From: Lentzea fradiae
Lineage (GTDB): Bacteria; Actinomycetota; Actinomycetes; Mycobacteriales; Pseudonocardiaceae
Length of the DNA stretch: 64,000 bases
Reading direction: 5' to 3'
NCBI RefSeq assembly: GCF_900100955.1
Contig: NZ_FNCC01000022.1
Span: 25,498 to 89,497 of the forward strand
The notes beneath the pieces were generated by a model, which was not told where the DNA came from, did not search any database, and saw nothing but the letters and a program-made list of their open reading frames with translations. Position 1 is the stretch's first letter, and each line of letters starts with the position of its first letter. This document shows positions 50,772 to 59,468 of the stretch, piece by piece. The translations under genes were made by a program, and so were the position numbers.

Positions 50772-51586
50772 TCGACGAGGATCCGCTCGATCAGCGCGAC
50801 CGACTCCTCGGGGCTGAGGGCTTCCGCCGCCAGTCGGTCGAAAGCCAGGTTAGCCGCACGAACCTGTTCCGGGTCCTCGATGTGGAGGGAGCCACCGGTG
50901 ACGTGTTCCAGGTAGAAGACCTCCGGGTCATCGGGGTCGGGGAAGCCCAGAACGACGAACGTGCCCATCATGCCGACGTGCAGCGCCGAGGTGATGACCT
51001 GGAGCGTCACTGTGGGGAGGGCGGCCATCTCGACGAGGTGGCGAAGCTGGTCGCGCATGATCTCCGGGTTGCCGACCAGCCGCCACAACGCGTACTCGTC
51101 GATGACCACGTGGAGGGAAAGCGGGTCGACCTGGCTGGTCAACCGCTCTTGCCGGATCTGCCGGACCCGGACCTGGTTCTCGATGTTGTCGACGAGCCCG
51201 TGCGTGGCGAACACCGCGCGCATGTAGTCGGTGGTCTGGAGCAGCCCGGGGATCAGCGCCAGCGCGAACTCGCGGACGGACGCGGCCTCGGTTTCCACGT
51301 CCAGGTATCCCTGGTCCTTGATCCCGTAAGGGGTCCACCACCCGCGCTTGGCGGCCTCGCGGATCTCGTCCAGCAGCGCCGGGTCATAGGCGTCGTAGAC
51401 GTCCATGACCGAGCAGCCGAAGTGCACGTCGACGCGGGTCTCCCCCGCCTCGATGCGGTAGAGGGCCTGGACGTCCTTGTCGAGCGCCTTGGCCGCCTCC
51501 TGGATGCTCATCCGGGCGCGCAGGCGCAGTTTCCGCAGCTTCTTGGCCAGTTTGCGGCGACGGAAGGGCGGGTGGCGCTTGCGCAT
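50768..51586 (-). CDS. XRE-family regulator with DUF5753 (WhiJ/Scr1 type)
   Basis: 272 residues. The N-terminal helix-turn-helix is RKLRLRARMSIQEAAKALDKDVQALYRIEAGE, followed by the DUF5753 effector domain with VREFALALIPGLLQTTDYMRAVF, VRVRQIRQERL, LHVVIDEYALWRLVG and VFYLEHVTGG. These regulators pair with DUF397 proteins, and actinomycetes carry many such pairs. ATG 51586 is chosen by the position of the helix-turn-helix; the longer open frame is not conserved. The pair probably controls its own expression and that of nearby or developmental genes. Confidence 0.92.
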   Translation of the reverse strand: MRKRHPPFRRRKLAKKLRKLRLRARMSIQEAAKALDKDVQALYRIEAGETRVDVHFGCSVMDVYDAYDPALLDEIREAAKRGWWTPYGIKDQGYLDVETEAASVREFALALIPGLLQTTDYMRAVFATHGLVDNIENQVRVRQIRQERLTSQVDPLSLHVVIDEYALWRLVGNPEIMRDQLRHLVEMAALPTVTLQVITSALHVGMMGTFVVLGFPDPDDPEVFYLEHVTGGSLHIEDPEQVRAANLAFDRLAAEALSPEESVALIERILVE

Positions 51587-51663
51587 GCGTCGATGATCAC
51601 GGTGGAAATCCTCGAAGTGAGAATTTCGCGAAAGATCACTCCAACGAGCTACCGCGCCGACCC

Positions 51664-52569
51664 CTACCGGGGCGAGCCGGACGAGCGGACGGCGCGCAGC
51701 GGCGGCTCCGGGGCGTCCTTGACCTCGACTACGCGCATCAGCCGGACCGAGGCGGCGTCCACAGGCAGCAGCAGGGTGGTGATGCGGCGGACGACCAGGG
51801 CCGTGACGATCGCCAGTGCGGCGAGGACGAAGTCGCTGAACGCGTGCAGCAGGATGCCGTCGGCGAGTGCCTGGGTGCTGTCGCGGAACGACCAGAGGAC
51901 CTGGACGACGAACAGCACCGCCGAGGCCGCCCACAGGCCCCACCACCAGCGCAGGAGCTTCGACGGGGTGGGGCGTTCGGTGGCCGGGCGGCGGGCTACG
52001 GCGTGTTCCAGCTCGGCCAGGACCGAGCCGGGGACGACGAGGTTGACGCCGGGGACGAACAGGCCGATGAGGGCGTCGCGGTCCGAGCGGGACGGGCCGT
52101 AGCCGACGATGGGGGCGGCGACGTTCCTCGCCCTGTGCACCCACAGGAGCACGAGGACCAGCGAGAGCACGCAGCCGGTGATGGTGATCGCCGAGGCGGA
52201 CACGACGAACGCGTCGGAGGTGTTGACCACGCCTGCCGAGAGGGCGCCGAAGCGGCTCATCGCGACGAGCACGTAGCGCCAGACCTCGGACAGCGCGGCC
52301 CAGACGGCCACGATGCCGAGCAGCCAGAGGGCGTTCTGCGCGGTCTTGCCGAGGCGGCGGACGCCGTCGACCGAGTCGGCCTGCTCGACGGTGCCGGGGA
52401 CGGCGGTCGGCCAGCGCCAGGCGAGCAGCGGGAAGCCCCAGCGGGGCGGGACCGGGTAGTTCGGGGGGCCGCCGTAGCGCAGCCGCTGCGACCGGGGCGA
52501 CGGCTGCGGGTACGCACCGGGTGGCGGGGTCGCCACCCAGTCCACGCGCATCGGCTGCAGCGGCTGCAC
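51664..52569 (-). CDS. DUF4328 membrane protein
   Basis: 301 residues. A Pro-rich cytoplasmic N-terminus (about 1-75) leads to about six membrane helices. The DUF4328 hallmark GPSRSDRDALIGLFVPGVNLVVPGSVLAELEHA, with RWWWGLW after it, is clear. GTG 52569 lies 2 bases after the stop of the rhodanese gene, so the two are in one operon; the ATG at 52551 is an alternative start. The function of DUF4328 proteins is unknown. Confidence 0.85.
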   Translation of the reverse strand: MQPLQPMRVDWVATPPPGAYPQPSPRSQRLRYGGPPNYPVPPRWGFPLLAWRWPTAVPGTVEQADSVDGVRRLGKTAQNALWLLGIVAVWAALSEVWRYVLVAMSRFGALSAGVVNTSDAFVVSASAITITGCVLSLVLVLLWVHRARNVAAPIVGYGPSRSDRDALIGLFVPGVNLVVPGSVLAELEHAVARRPATERPTPSKLLRWWWGLWAASAVLFVVQVLWSFRDSTQALADGILLHAFSDFVLAALAIVTALVVRRITTLLLPVDAASVRLMRVVEVKDAPEPPLRAVRSSGSPR

Positions 52570-52571
52570 GG

Positions 52572-52910
52572 TCAGATGACCTCGGGCTCGCGGCCGTCGG
52601 TGCCGCCTTCGAGCGGGCGGCCGGCGGCGTCCCAGTGCTGCATGCCGCCCTCGACGTTGACGGCCTCCCAGCCGTTCGCGTTGAGGTACTGGGTCACGCG
52701 GGCGGAACGGCCGCCCGCGCGGCACACGACGTAGAGCTGCACGTCGTTCGGCACCTCGCCGAGGCGTGCGCTGATCTCGCTCATCGGGATGTGCAGAGCG
52801 CCGGGGGCATGGCCCGCGTCCCACTCGTCCTGCTCGCGCACGTCCAGCAGGACGGCGTCCTGCGGCAGCTCGGCGGGCACGTCGGCGATCTCCACGCTGG
52901 GAACAGTCAC
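52572..52910 (-). CDS. Rhodanese-domain sulfurtransferase
   Basis: 112 residues, one rhodanese domain. QDAVLLDVREQDEWDAGHAPGALHIPMSEI is the usual N-terminal half, and YVVCRAGGRSARV is the active-site loop with the catalytic Cys followed by the CRAGGRS phosphate-like cradle. WEAVNVEGGMQHW ends the domain. It transfers sulfane sulfur from thiosulfate, persulfide or a partner protein. GTG 52910 is chosen by domain fit. Located upstream of and close to the DUF4328 gene. Confidence 0.9.
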   Translation of the reverse strand: MTVPSVEIADVPAELPQDAVLLDVREQDEWDAGHAPGALHIPMSEISARLGEVPNDVQLYVVCRAGGRSARVTQYLNANGWEAVNVEGGMQHWDAAGRPLEGGTDGREPEVI

Positions 52911-52925
52911 CCCCAGATGGTGCCA

Positions 52926-52958
52926 TGCCGGAGGTTGCACCTGCGTGAACCTCCGGCA
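52926..52958. repeat. 11-base inverted repeat upstream of the rhodanese gene
   Basis: TGCCGGAGGTT (52926-52936) and AACCTCCGGCA (52948-52958) are perfect complements with an 11-base loop. It lies 16 bases before the rhodanese start. It could be an operator or a stem-loop; there is no T-run. The gap from 52910 to 53110 otherwise holds only the symporter terminator. Confidence 0.6.
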
Positions 52959-53080
52959 CGACACCCTCAGGCCACCCCTGCGGAACGAGAACTCCTCGTC
53001 CCGTCGCAATCCCGGTCCCCAAGCTCTGCCGCGTTCACGTTCCTTACGCGGCCGGCGCGCACCGGGTTGCACGAACGAAG

Positions 53081-53110
53081 AACGGGCCGCCCCGAGGGAC
53101 GGCCCGTTCT
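53081..53110 (-). terminator. Terminator after the acetate symporter gene
   Basis: GAACGGGCCG at 53081-53090 pairs perfectly with CGGCCCGTTC at 53101-53110 around a 10-base loop. On the minus strand it is followed by TTCGTTCGT, a weak T-rich run. Placed 17 bases after the symporter stop codon. Confidence 0.75.
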
Positions 53111-53126
53111 CCTGACAAGCGGTTCG

Positions 53127-54719
53127 TTAGTGGACGGTGGCCTTCTCGGCGCCCGCACCGGTGAGGGAGCGGACCTCCATCTCGGCCTGCTTGACGGCGT
53201 CGGCCTTGTCCTTCGAGAGGATCGTGCCGAGGTAGCCGAGCAGGAACGCGACGGGGATCGAGACGATGCCCGGGTTCGACAGCGGGAACAGCGCGAAGTC
53301 GGCGTTCTTGAACATCGACGTCGGCGAGCCGGAGACGGCGGGCGACAGGATGATCAGGGTGATCGTCACGATCAGACCGCCGTAGATGCTCCACAGGGCG
53401 CCCGCGGTGTTGAACCTCTTCCAGAACAGCGAGTAGAGGATCGTCGGCAGGTTGGCCGAGGCGGCGACCGCGAAGGCCAGCGCCACGAGGAACGCGATGT
53501 TCTGGCCGTTGGCGATGATGCCACCGCCGATGGACACGAGGCCGATGACGATCGCCGTGATGCGGGCGACCTTGACCTCGGAGTCCTTGTCCTCCTCCTG
53601 GCCCTTCTTGATGATGTTGGCGTAGATGTCGTGGGCGAACGACGCCGACGCCGTGATCGTCAGTCCGGCGACCACCGCGAGGATCGTCGCGAAGGCGACC
53701 GCCGCGATCAGGCCGAGCAGGATCGGGCCACCCAGTTCCAGCGCGAGCAGCGGGGCGGCCGAGTTGGCCTTGCCGGGTGCCGCGTTGATCGCGTCCGGAC
53801 CGACGAGCGCACCGGCGCCGTAGCCCAGGACCAGGGTGAACAGGTAGAAGATGCCGATCAGCCAGATGGCCCAGACGACCGAGCGGCGGGCTTCCTTCGC
53901 CGTGGGCACGGTGTAGAAGCGCATCAGGATGTGCGGCAGACCCGCGGTGCCGAGCACGAGGGCGAGCGCCAGCGAGAGGAAGTCGAGCTTGCTGGTGCCG
54001 GTCTTGCCGTACTGCAGGCCGGGGCCGAGCAGCTTCTCGCCCGCCTTCGGGGCGGCGTCGACGGCCGCGCCCAGCAGGGACGAGAGGTTGAAGCCGTACT
54101 TGCCGAGCACCCAGAAGGTCATGATGGCGGCACCGGCGATCAGCAGGACCGCCTTGATGATCTGCACCCAGGTGGTGCCCTTCATGCCGCCGATGAGGAC
54201 GTAGGCGATCATCAGGGCGCCGACGACGGCGATGACCAGCGCCTGGCCACCGGTGCCGGTGATGCCGAGCAGCAGTGCGACGAGACCGCCGGCACCGGCC
54301 ATCTGGGCCAGCAGGTAGAAGAAGGACACGGCCATCGTGGACGTGGCCGCCGCCGCGCGGACCGGACGCTGGCGCATCCGGAAGCTCAGGACGTCGCCCA
54401 TCGTGTACTTGCCGGTGTTGCGCAGCAGCTCGGCGACGAGCAGGAGCGCGACGAGCCACGCGACCAGGAAGCCGATCGAGTAGAGGAAGCCGTCGTAGCC
54501 GTTGAGGGCGATGGCGCCCGCGATGCCGAGGAACGACGCGGCCGACAGGTAGTCACCGGCGATCGCGATGCCGTTCTGCGGACCGGTGAAGGCACGACCG
54601 GCGGCGAGGTAGTCGGCGGCGGTCTTGGTGTTGCGGCTCGCCCTGATGACCACGAACAGCGTGATCAGGACGAAGACACCGAAGATGCTGATGTTGAGGA
54701 TCGGGCTGGACTCGTTCAC
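53127..54719 (-). CDS. actP: Cation/acetate symporter (SSS family, ActP/MctC-like)
   Basis: 530 residues with 13 membrane helices of the sodium:solute symporter family. Motifs are AAGRAFTGPQNGIAIAGDYLSAASFLGIAGAIAL (helix 2 region), GGMKGTTWVQIIKAVLL and GLPHILMRFYTVPTAKEARRSV, the last being the SSS signature. The sequence type with GDYLSAASFLG and RFYTVP is that of monocarboxylate (acetate, propionate, pyruvate) carriers. GTG 54719 overlaps the DUF485 stop as GTGA; that small protein is the usual partner. Probably under LytSR control. Confidence 0.93.
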   Translation of the reverse strand: MNESSPILNISIFGVFVLITLFVVIRASRNTKTAADYLAAGRAFTGPQNGIAIAGDYLSAASFLGIAGAIALNGYDGFLYSIGFLVAWLVALLLVAELLRNTGKYTMGDVLSFRMRQRPVRAAAATSTMAVSFFYLLAQMAGAGGLVALLLGITGTGGQALVIAVVGALMIAYVLIGGMKGTTWVQIIKAVLLIAGAAIMTFWVLGKYGFNLSSLLGAAVDAAPKAGEKLLGPGLQYGKTGTSKLDFLSLALALVLGTAGLPHILMRFYTVPTAKEARRSVVWAIWLIGIFYLFTLVLGYGAGALVGPDAINAAPGKANSAAPLLALELGGPILLGLIAAVAFATILAVVAGLTITASASFAHDIYANIIKKGQEEDKDSEVKVARITAIVIGLVSIGGGIIANGQNIAFLVALAFAVAASANLPTILYSLFWKRFNTAGALWSIYGGLIVTITLIILSPAVSGSPTSMFKNADFALFPLSNPGIVSIPVAFLLGYLGTILSKDKADAVKQAEMEVRSLTGAGAEKATVH

Positions 54720-55066
54720 TTGCCGTCTCCCTCGATCTCACCGCGAAGCTTCTCCGCCAACGGGTCGAGGTTCTTGTTGGCGTGCCGCACGTAGAGGGTC
54801 GTGATGACGAACGTCGACACGAACTGCAGCAGGCCGAAGATGAGCCCGACGTTGATGTTGCCGACGACCTTGGTGGACATGAAGTCGTGCGCGTAGTCCG
54901 CGAGCAGCACGTAGAGCAGGTACCACGCCAGGAACAGGCCCGACACGGGGAAGACGAACTTGGTCAGTCGCCGCTTCAGTTCGGCGAAGTCATCGCTGGC
55001 TTGGACATCGACCCACTTCTGTGCGTCCGGGGCCGACCCAGACGGGGTGTGATCAACGCTGCTCAC
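54716..55066 (-). CDS. DUF485 membrane protein, symporter partner (YjcH-like)
   Basis: 116 residues. A polar N-terminal 40 residues are followed by two membrane helices. KRRLTKFVFPVSGLFLAWYLLYVLLADYAHDFM and INVGLIFGLLQFVSTFVITTLYVRHANKNLDPL are the DUF485 signature. GTG 55066 is chosen for GAGGAGG upstream; a longer open frame to 55174 lacks similarity to the family. First gene of the operon with the acetate symporter, as yjcH-actP is in E. coli. Confidence 0.9.
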   Translation of the reverse strand: MSSVDHTPSGSAPDAQKWVDVQASDDFAELKRRLTKFVFPVSGLFLAWYLLYVLLADYAHDFMSTKVVGNINVGLIFGLLQFVSTFVITTLYVRHANKNLDPLAEKLRGEIEGDGK

Positions 55067-55260
55067 GATCCCCTCCTCGCGGTACTCGTCGTAGGTGTCA
55101 GCAACGTGACGTGCACGTAATGCCTCCTGGTGCGGTCCGTTCTTGGTCGAGAACCGTATGGAGACTTGAGTCACTCAGGTAAGGCCCAGTCGGGGACGTT
55201 GCGCCCAGCAGTCAGGTGATGCGACGAACGGTCGGTATGCGTAGACGAACAGCACTGAGC

Positions 55261-55304
55261 GTGACCAGATTCACCGTTCACCGATTCGAGTGACCATTTT
55301 CACC
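55261..55304. promoter_or_regulatory. Direct repeat GTGACCA-N2-TTCACC upstream of the DUF485-actP operon
   Basis: GTGACCAGATTCACC (55261-55275) and GTGACCATTTTCACC (55290-55304) are 29 bases apart start to start. They match at 13 of 15 positions and each is also an imperfect palindrome. A further TTCACC lies between them. They sit about 195-240 bases before the DUF485 start, in an otherwise gene-free 256-base gap (55067-55322). Spaced direct repeats like these are typical of LytTR-type regulators, and one is encoded at 57549. Confidence 0.5.
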
Positions 55305-55322
55305 CGGTTGAAACGCAGCTAC

Positions 55323-57122
55323 TCACCGTGTGCGATCGGCTCCACTGCGCTTGCCGTCGGCCAGCCGGGCCTTCTCCTCGGCGGTTCCGAACCGGGCGAT
55401 GTCGCGGTCGCGGATGAAGCCGAGGGGGTCCGGGGCGTGCAGGCGCAGCAGGATCTGGTTGACGTCCGGCGGCACGCGCCGGCGGGTGGCCTTGCTGACG
55501 ACGATCATCGTCGCGAACGCGAGCGGAACGGTGATCAGCGCAGGTTGCGTGATGAACGCGGGCGCCCAGCGGCCGGTGTAGGTGCTGACGACGCTCACGA
55601 CCTGAGCCGAGATGACGACGCCGCCGCCCACGACGAGCCCGCAGACAGCGCCGACCCAGGTGAGGCCGCGCCACCAGATCCCGAGGACCAGCAGCGGGCA
55701 GAACGTGGACGCGGCCAGCGCGAACGACATGGCCACGGTGAGTGACGCGTTGGACCGCGGCAGCACGAACGCGAGCGCGATGGCGACGAGCCCGGTGAAC
55801 ACGGTCGCCCACCGGAAGTCACGGACCTTGCCCGGCATGATGTCCGTCGAGACGACCCCGGCGACCGACACCACGAGGCCGGACGAGGTCGACAGGAACG
55901 CCGCGAACGCACCGGCGGCGACGACCGCGCCGAGGATCTGGCCGCCCAGGTTCGGCACCATCGCCTCCGGCAGCATCAGCACGGCCGCGTCGGTGTTGCC
56001 GGTGACGAGCAGCTGCGGCAGGTGCAGCCGGGACAGCACGCCCAGCACCGTCGGGAAGAGGTAGAAGAGCCCGAGCAGGTAGAGCACGTGCAGGGCGGTG
56101 CGGCGGGCGGCCTTGCCGTCCGGGTTGGTGTAGAAGCGGACGAGGACGTGCGGCAGGCCCATCGTGCCGAGGAACGTCGCGAAGATCAGCGAGTACGTCC
56201 CGATCAGCTCCGACAGCCCGCCGGTCTGCGGGTGCGTCCAGTCGCGGTTGGTCGTCGGCGAGCCCTCCACCACCGGCACCGGGCTGCCCGCGGTGAACTC
56301 CATGACCGTGCCGGGCTTCAGCTCGTAGACGCCGCGGCCCCAGAACACCGGGCCGTTCGCGTCCCTGCCGTCGATCGTCCCGCGCACCCGCAGCGTCAGC
56401 GGCTCGTCGACGCGGACCTTGACCGGCTGCTCGGCCACCGTGACCTTCTCGGCCTGCGGGAACCTGACCACGCCGTCGTCGCTGATCGGCTGCGTGCCGC
56501 GGTCCGGCGAGGCGAGGAACACGACGAAGAGCACGAACGTCGGCGCGGCGATCGCGAAGAGCTTGCCCCAGTACTGGAACGCCTGCACCAGCGTGATCGC
56601 GCGCATCCCGCCGCCGAGCACGTTGATCACCACGATCACCGTGACGATCAGGCCGCCGAGCCACGCGTCCAGCCCGGTGATCGTCGTGAGCGTCAGGCCC
56701 GCCGACTGGAGCTGCGGCACCAGGTACAGCAACCCGATGCACACCACGAAGAACGTGCTGACGTGCCGCACGTGCACCGATCCCAGCCGGGCCTCCGAGA
56801 AGTCGGGCAGCGTGTACGCGCCGGACCTGCGCAGCGGTGCCGCGACGAACAGCAGCAGCGCGAGGTAGCCGGCCGTGAAGCCGACCGGGTACCAGAGCGC
56901 GTCGACGCCGTCCTTGAGCACGAGGCCCGCCACGCTGAGGAACGACGCGGCGGACAGGTACTCGCCGGAGATCGCGGCGGCGTTGCGGGTGGCGGGGATG
57001 GCCCTGCGCGCCACGAGGAAGTCCGGGGTGGTGTTCGCCTTGCGGGACCCGACGTACCCGAGGAGGAACGTGACGGCCGCAACGGCGACGATGGCGCTGA
57101 GGCTCCAGATGGTGGCGTTCAC
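55323..57122 (-). CDS. Solute:sodium symporter with an extracytoplasmic insert
   Basis: 599 residues, 13 membrane helices of the SSS family. AISGEYLSAASFLSVAGLVL, GGGMRAITLVQAFQYW and GLPHVLVRFYTNPDGKAARRTAL are the family motifs. It is paralogous to the acetate symporter but has an extra region of about 100 residues, at about 210-310 (PISDDGVVRFPQAEKVTVAE and onward), probably an external beta domain. Starts GTG 57122, one base after the stop of its own small partner gene. Substrate is probably a short monocarboxylate; the insert could bind a ligand or cap the pore. Confidence 0.9.
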   Translation of the reverse strand: MNATIWSLSAIVAVAAVTFLLGYVGSRKANTTPDFLVARRAIPATRNAAAISGEYLSAASFLSVAGLVLKDGVDALWYPVGFTAGYLALLLFVAAPLRRSGAYTLPDFSEARLGSVHVRHVSTFFVVCIGLLYLVPQLQSAGLTLTTITGLDAWLGGLIVTVIVVINVLGGGMRAITLVQAFQYWGKLFAIAAPTFVLFVVFLASPDRGTQPISDDGVVRFPQAEKVTVAEQPVKVRVDEPLTLRVRGTIDGRDANGPVFWGRGVYELKPGTVMEFTAGSPVPVVEGSPTTNRDWTHPQTGGLSELIGTYSLIFATFLGTMGLPHVLVRFYTNPDGKAARRTALHVLYLLGLFYLFPTVLGVLSRLHLPQLLVTGNTDAAVLMLPEAMVPNLGGQILGAVVAAGAFAAFLSTSSGLVVSVAGVVSTDIMPGKVRDFRWATVFTGLVAIALAFVLPRSNASLTVAMSFALAASTFCPLLVLGIWWRGLTWVGAVCGLVVGGGVVISAQVVSVVSTYTGRWAPAFITQPALITVPLAFATMIVVSKATRRRVPPDVNQILLRLHAPDPLGFIRDRDIARFGTAEEKARLADGKRSGADRTR

Positions 57123-57123
57123 G

Positions 57124-57552
57124 TCAACGGTCGACCATGTTCACGAAGTCGCGCTCGTGCCTTTCGGCCTGCCGGCGGAACACCCAGCCGACGCCGTAGA
57201 GGATCGGGAAGGGCGCGATGCCGAGCACGAGCCAGGGGACGGGGATGCCGAGGACCTCCAGGTCCCCGATCTGCGGGAACAGGTAGAACGCGAGCGGCAG
57301 CAGGCACATCCCGATCAGGACGGCGAACGCCATCCCGAACGCGGACTTGAGCTGCTGCCGGATGAGGTCGCGGACCAGCTTCTCGCCGACGCTGGTCTGC
57401 TCCTCCAGCTCGATGATCGTGCGTAACGCCCGGCCGCGCGCCTTCGTGGAGTCGGCGAGCACGACCCTGCGCCTGCGCGGCTTGCGGGCTTGCTCGCCCA
57501 GCCACGCCTCGCGGGGCGGCTGCTCCGGCTTTCCCGCGTCGTGCCTGCTCAC
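57124..57552 (-). CDS. Small two-helix membrane partner of the second symporter
   Basis: 142 residues. A basic cytoplasmic N-terminus (KPRRRRVVLADSTKARGRALRTI) precedes two membrane helices (FGMAFAVLIGMCLLPLAFYLF and VPWLVLGIAPFPILYGVGWVF), then a short charged tail. Its position, size and topology copy the DUF485 partner of the first symporter, though the sequence differs. It starts by ATGA-type overlap with the LytTR gene and ends next to the symporter start, so regulator, partner and carrier form one operon. Confidence 0.78.
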   Translation of the reverse strand: MSRHDAGKPEQPPREAWLGEQARKPRRRRVVLADSTKARGRALRTIIELEEQTSVGEKLVRDLIRQQLKSAFGMAFAVLIGMCLLPLAFYLFPQIGDLEVLGIPVPWLVLGIAPFPILYGVGWVFRRQAERHERDFVNMVDR

Positions 57553-58433
57553 CAGCCGCTCTTCGGCGGTCGCACGATCCGTTCCTTGAGCTCCTTGGTG
57601 TGCCGGCGGCTGACCGGCAGCTCCTTGGCACCCTCACCGGTGCCGATTACGACCGCGTAGCCGTTCGCCGTCATCCGCAGCTCGCTCACCAGCGGCAGCG
57701 CCACCAGGTACGAGCGGTGGATGCGCACGAACCCCGCGTTGGCCCACCGCTCCTCCAGCTGGGCGAGCGGGATGCGCACGAGGTGGCTGCCGTCCTGGGT
57801 GTGCAGGCGGGCGTAGTCGCCCTGCGCCTCCACGTACCGGACGGACGCGCGCGGCACGAGCTTGATCGTGCCGCCGAGCTCGACGGGGATGACCTCGTCG
57901 TCGGCGGGTTCCGCCGCCTGCGCGGTGCCGGTGGGGACGGCTGCCTGCGGCGCGGCCGTGCGGCCCACCCGGTCCGCGACCCTGCCGATCGCCTTGAGGA
58001 CGCGTTCCTCGTTGATCGGCTTGTTGATGAAGTCGAGCGCGCCGACGTCGAACGCCGTCACGAGCGCGTCCCGCTCCTCGACGCCCGTCACGAAGACGAG
58101 CGCGGGCGGGTAGCGGAACGCGCTGAGCACCCGTGCGAGATCCATGCCGGACAGGCCGGGCATGTTGATGTCCGCGAAGACCGCGTCGACCGGCGGGAGA
58201 CCGGCCTTGGTCCTCGCCATGACCTCCTGCTCGTAGTCGCCCCTCAGGATGCGCAGTGCCTCGGCGGCGTCGAACGCCGTGAGGACGCGCCGGATGTGGG
58301 GGCTGCTCTCCAGCAGGAACTTGATCTCGCTCAGCCCGGGAGCCTCGTCATCGACTGCGAGGACGAGGAGACCGGCGCTGTCCGGCTGGACTCTTTCTGG
58401 GGTACTCACTGTGTCGGGCATCTTGCCCATCAA
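57549..58433 (-). CDS. LytTR-family response regulator
   Basis: 294 residues. The receiver domain (about 20-140) has LAVDDEAPGLSEI, the phospho-acceptor Asp in VFADINMPGLSGMDLARVL and FVTGVEERDALVTAFDVGALDFINKPI, with the Lys after it. The LytTR DNA-binding domain (about 185-290) has RYVEAQGDYARLHTQDGSHLVRIPLAQLEERW and FVRIHRSYLVAL. The linker is Ala/Pro-rich. The cognate kinase is probably the LytS-type protein at 59858. First in an operon with the second symporter and likely to control both symporters and lut genes. Confidence 0.93.
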   Translation of the reverse strand: MMGKMPDTVSTPERVQPDSAGLLVLAVDDEAPGLSEIKFLLESSPHIRRVLTAFDAAEALRILRGDYEQEVMARTKAGLPPVDAVFADINMPGLSGMDLARVLSAFRYPPALVFVTGVEERDALVTAFDVGALDFINKPINEERVLKAIGRVADRVGRTAAPQAAVPTGTAQAAEPADDEVIPVELGGTIKLVPRASVRYVEAQGDYARLHTQDGSHLVRIPLAQLEERWANAGFVRIHRSYLVALPLVSELRMTANGYAVVIGTGEGAKELPVSRRHTKELKERIVRPPKSGW

Positions 58434-58493
58434 TGTGCGGTCATGTCTACGCCGGGGTAGCTCGCGACACGCCCGGTGAAACCGAACTGATGC

Positions 58494-59354
58494 TCACAGC
58501 CCGAATCGGGACCAGCGCGCACGTTCCTCGACGCTCGCGAGCACCTGGGCCACGAGATCGCCCGATCGGGTGGACGCCCCGGCGAGGCCGAGCTTGGCGA
58601 GCAGCGGCTTGCGCGGCTCGGCGATCGTCAGCTCGGCGTTGGGGAACCGCTTCGCGAGGACGCTGCGGATCGTGCCGATCCCGTCCACCAGCCCGAGCTC
58701 CACGGCCTTGGCGCCGGTCCACACCTCGCCGCTGAAGAGGTCGGCGCCCTCCTGGAGCTTGGCGCCGCGGCGTTCCACGACCCACTGCTTGAACTGCTCG
58801 TGCAGGTCGGCGTGCAGGCCCTTGAGCCACTCGACGTCCTCGGGCTTCTCGGCCTGGAACGGGTCGAGCCGCACCTTGTTCTCCCCCGCCGTGTAGACGC
58901 GGCGTTCGACGCCCGCCTTGTCCAGCAGGCCGTTGAGGCCGAACCCGGCGCTCACGACACCGATGGACCCCACGAGGGAGGTGCCGTGCGCGTAGATCTC
59001 GTCACCGGCGCAGGCGAGCCAGTAGCCGCCGGACGCGGCGACGTCCTCGCAGAACGCGAGCACCGGCACGTGCTTCTTGGTGGCGAGTTCGCGGATGCGC
59101 TCGGCGATGAGGGCGCTCTGCGTCGGCGCGCCGCCGGGCGAGTTGATGAGCAGCGCCACGGCGATCAGCCGCTCGTTGTCGAACGCCCTGTTGATGGCGG
59201 ACTCGACGTTCTGGAGGCTGATCGTGTTGCGGGCGACCGGCGAGGACTGCGGGGTGATGACCCCGTGCAACCGCACCGCGGCGACGACCGGCGGCCGCTC
59301 GCCCCGGTCCATGACCCTCGGAAGACGGGCCGCGATCTTGTCCGTGACGCTCAT
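58494..59354 (-). CDS. S49-family peptidase (SppA-like, cytosolic)
   Basis: 286 residues. The catalytic Ser is in EDVAASGGYWLACAGDEI, and the partner Lys is expected in YTAGENKVRLDPF. NSPGGAPTQSALIAERI holds the oxyanion loop. There is no N-terminal membrane anchor, so it is the short actinomycete type. The ATG at 59354 is chosen because TACTGT lies 7 bases upstream and the earlier in-frame stretch is encoded by a repeat copy. It lies between the LytTR and LytS genes but is probably unrelated to their function. Confidence 0.88.
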   Translation of the reverse strand: MSVTDKIAARLPRVMDRGERPPVVAAVRLHGVITPQSSPVARNTISLQNVESAINRAFDNERLIAVALLINSPGGAPTQSALIAERIRELATKKHVPVLAFCEDVAASGGYWLACAGDEIYAHGTSLVGSIGVVSAGFGLNGLLDKAGVERRVYTAGENKVRLDPFQAEKPEDVEWLKGLHADLHEQFKQWVVERRGAKLQEGADLFSGEVWTGAKAVELGLVDGIGTIRSVLAKRFPNAELTIAEPRKPLLAKLGLAGASTRSGDLVAQVLASVEERARWSRFGL

Positions 59355-59386
59355 GCACTCGACAGTACGTGCGTTTCCGGGAAGGA

Positions 59387-59433
59387 ACGCGGGAGCCCCG
59401 CGTTTCCTTCCAGGGAACGCGGGGCCCCTGCGT
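59387..59433. repeat. 47-base paired-palindrome element, copy 4
   Basis: ACGCGGGAGCCCCGCGT (59387-59403) and ACGCGGGGCCCCTGCGT (59417-59433), with a 13-base spacer as in the other copies. Each core has one change. It lies 33 bases upstream of the S49 peptidase start and 36 bases before a small divergent gene, so here it is in a promoter region, not after a gene. Confidence 0.85.
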
Positions 59434-59468
59434 GACGTAAAACACAAGAGGGCGGGTTAGCATCGGGT

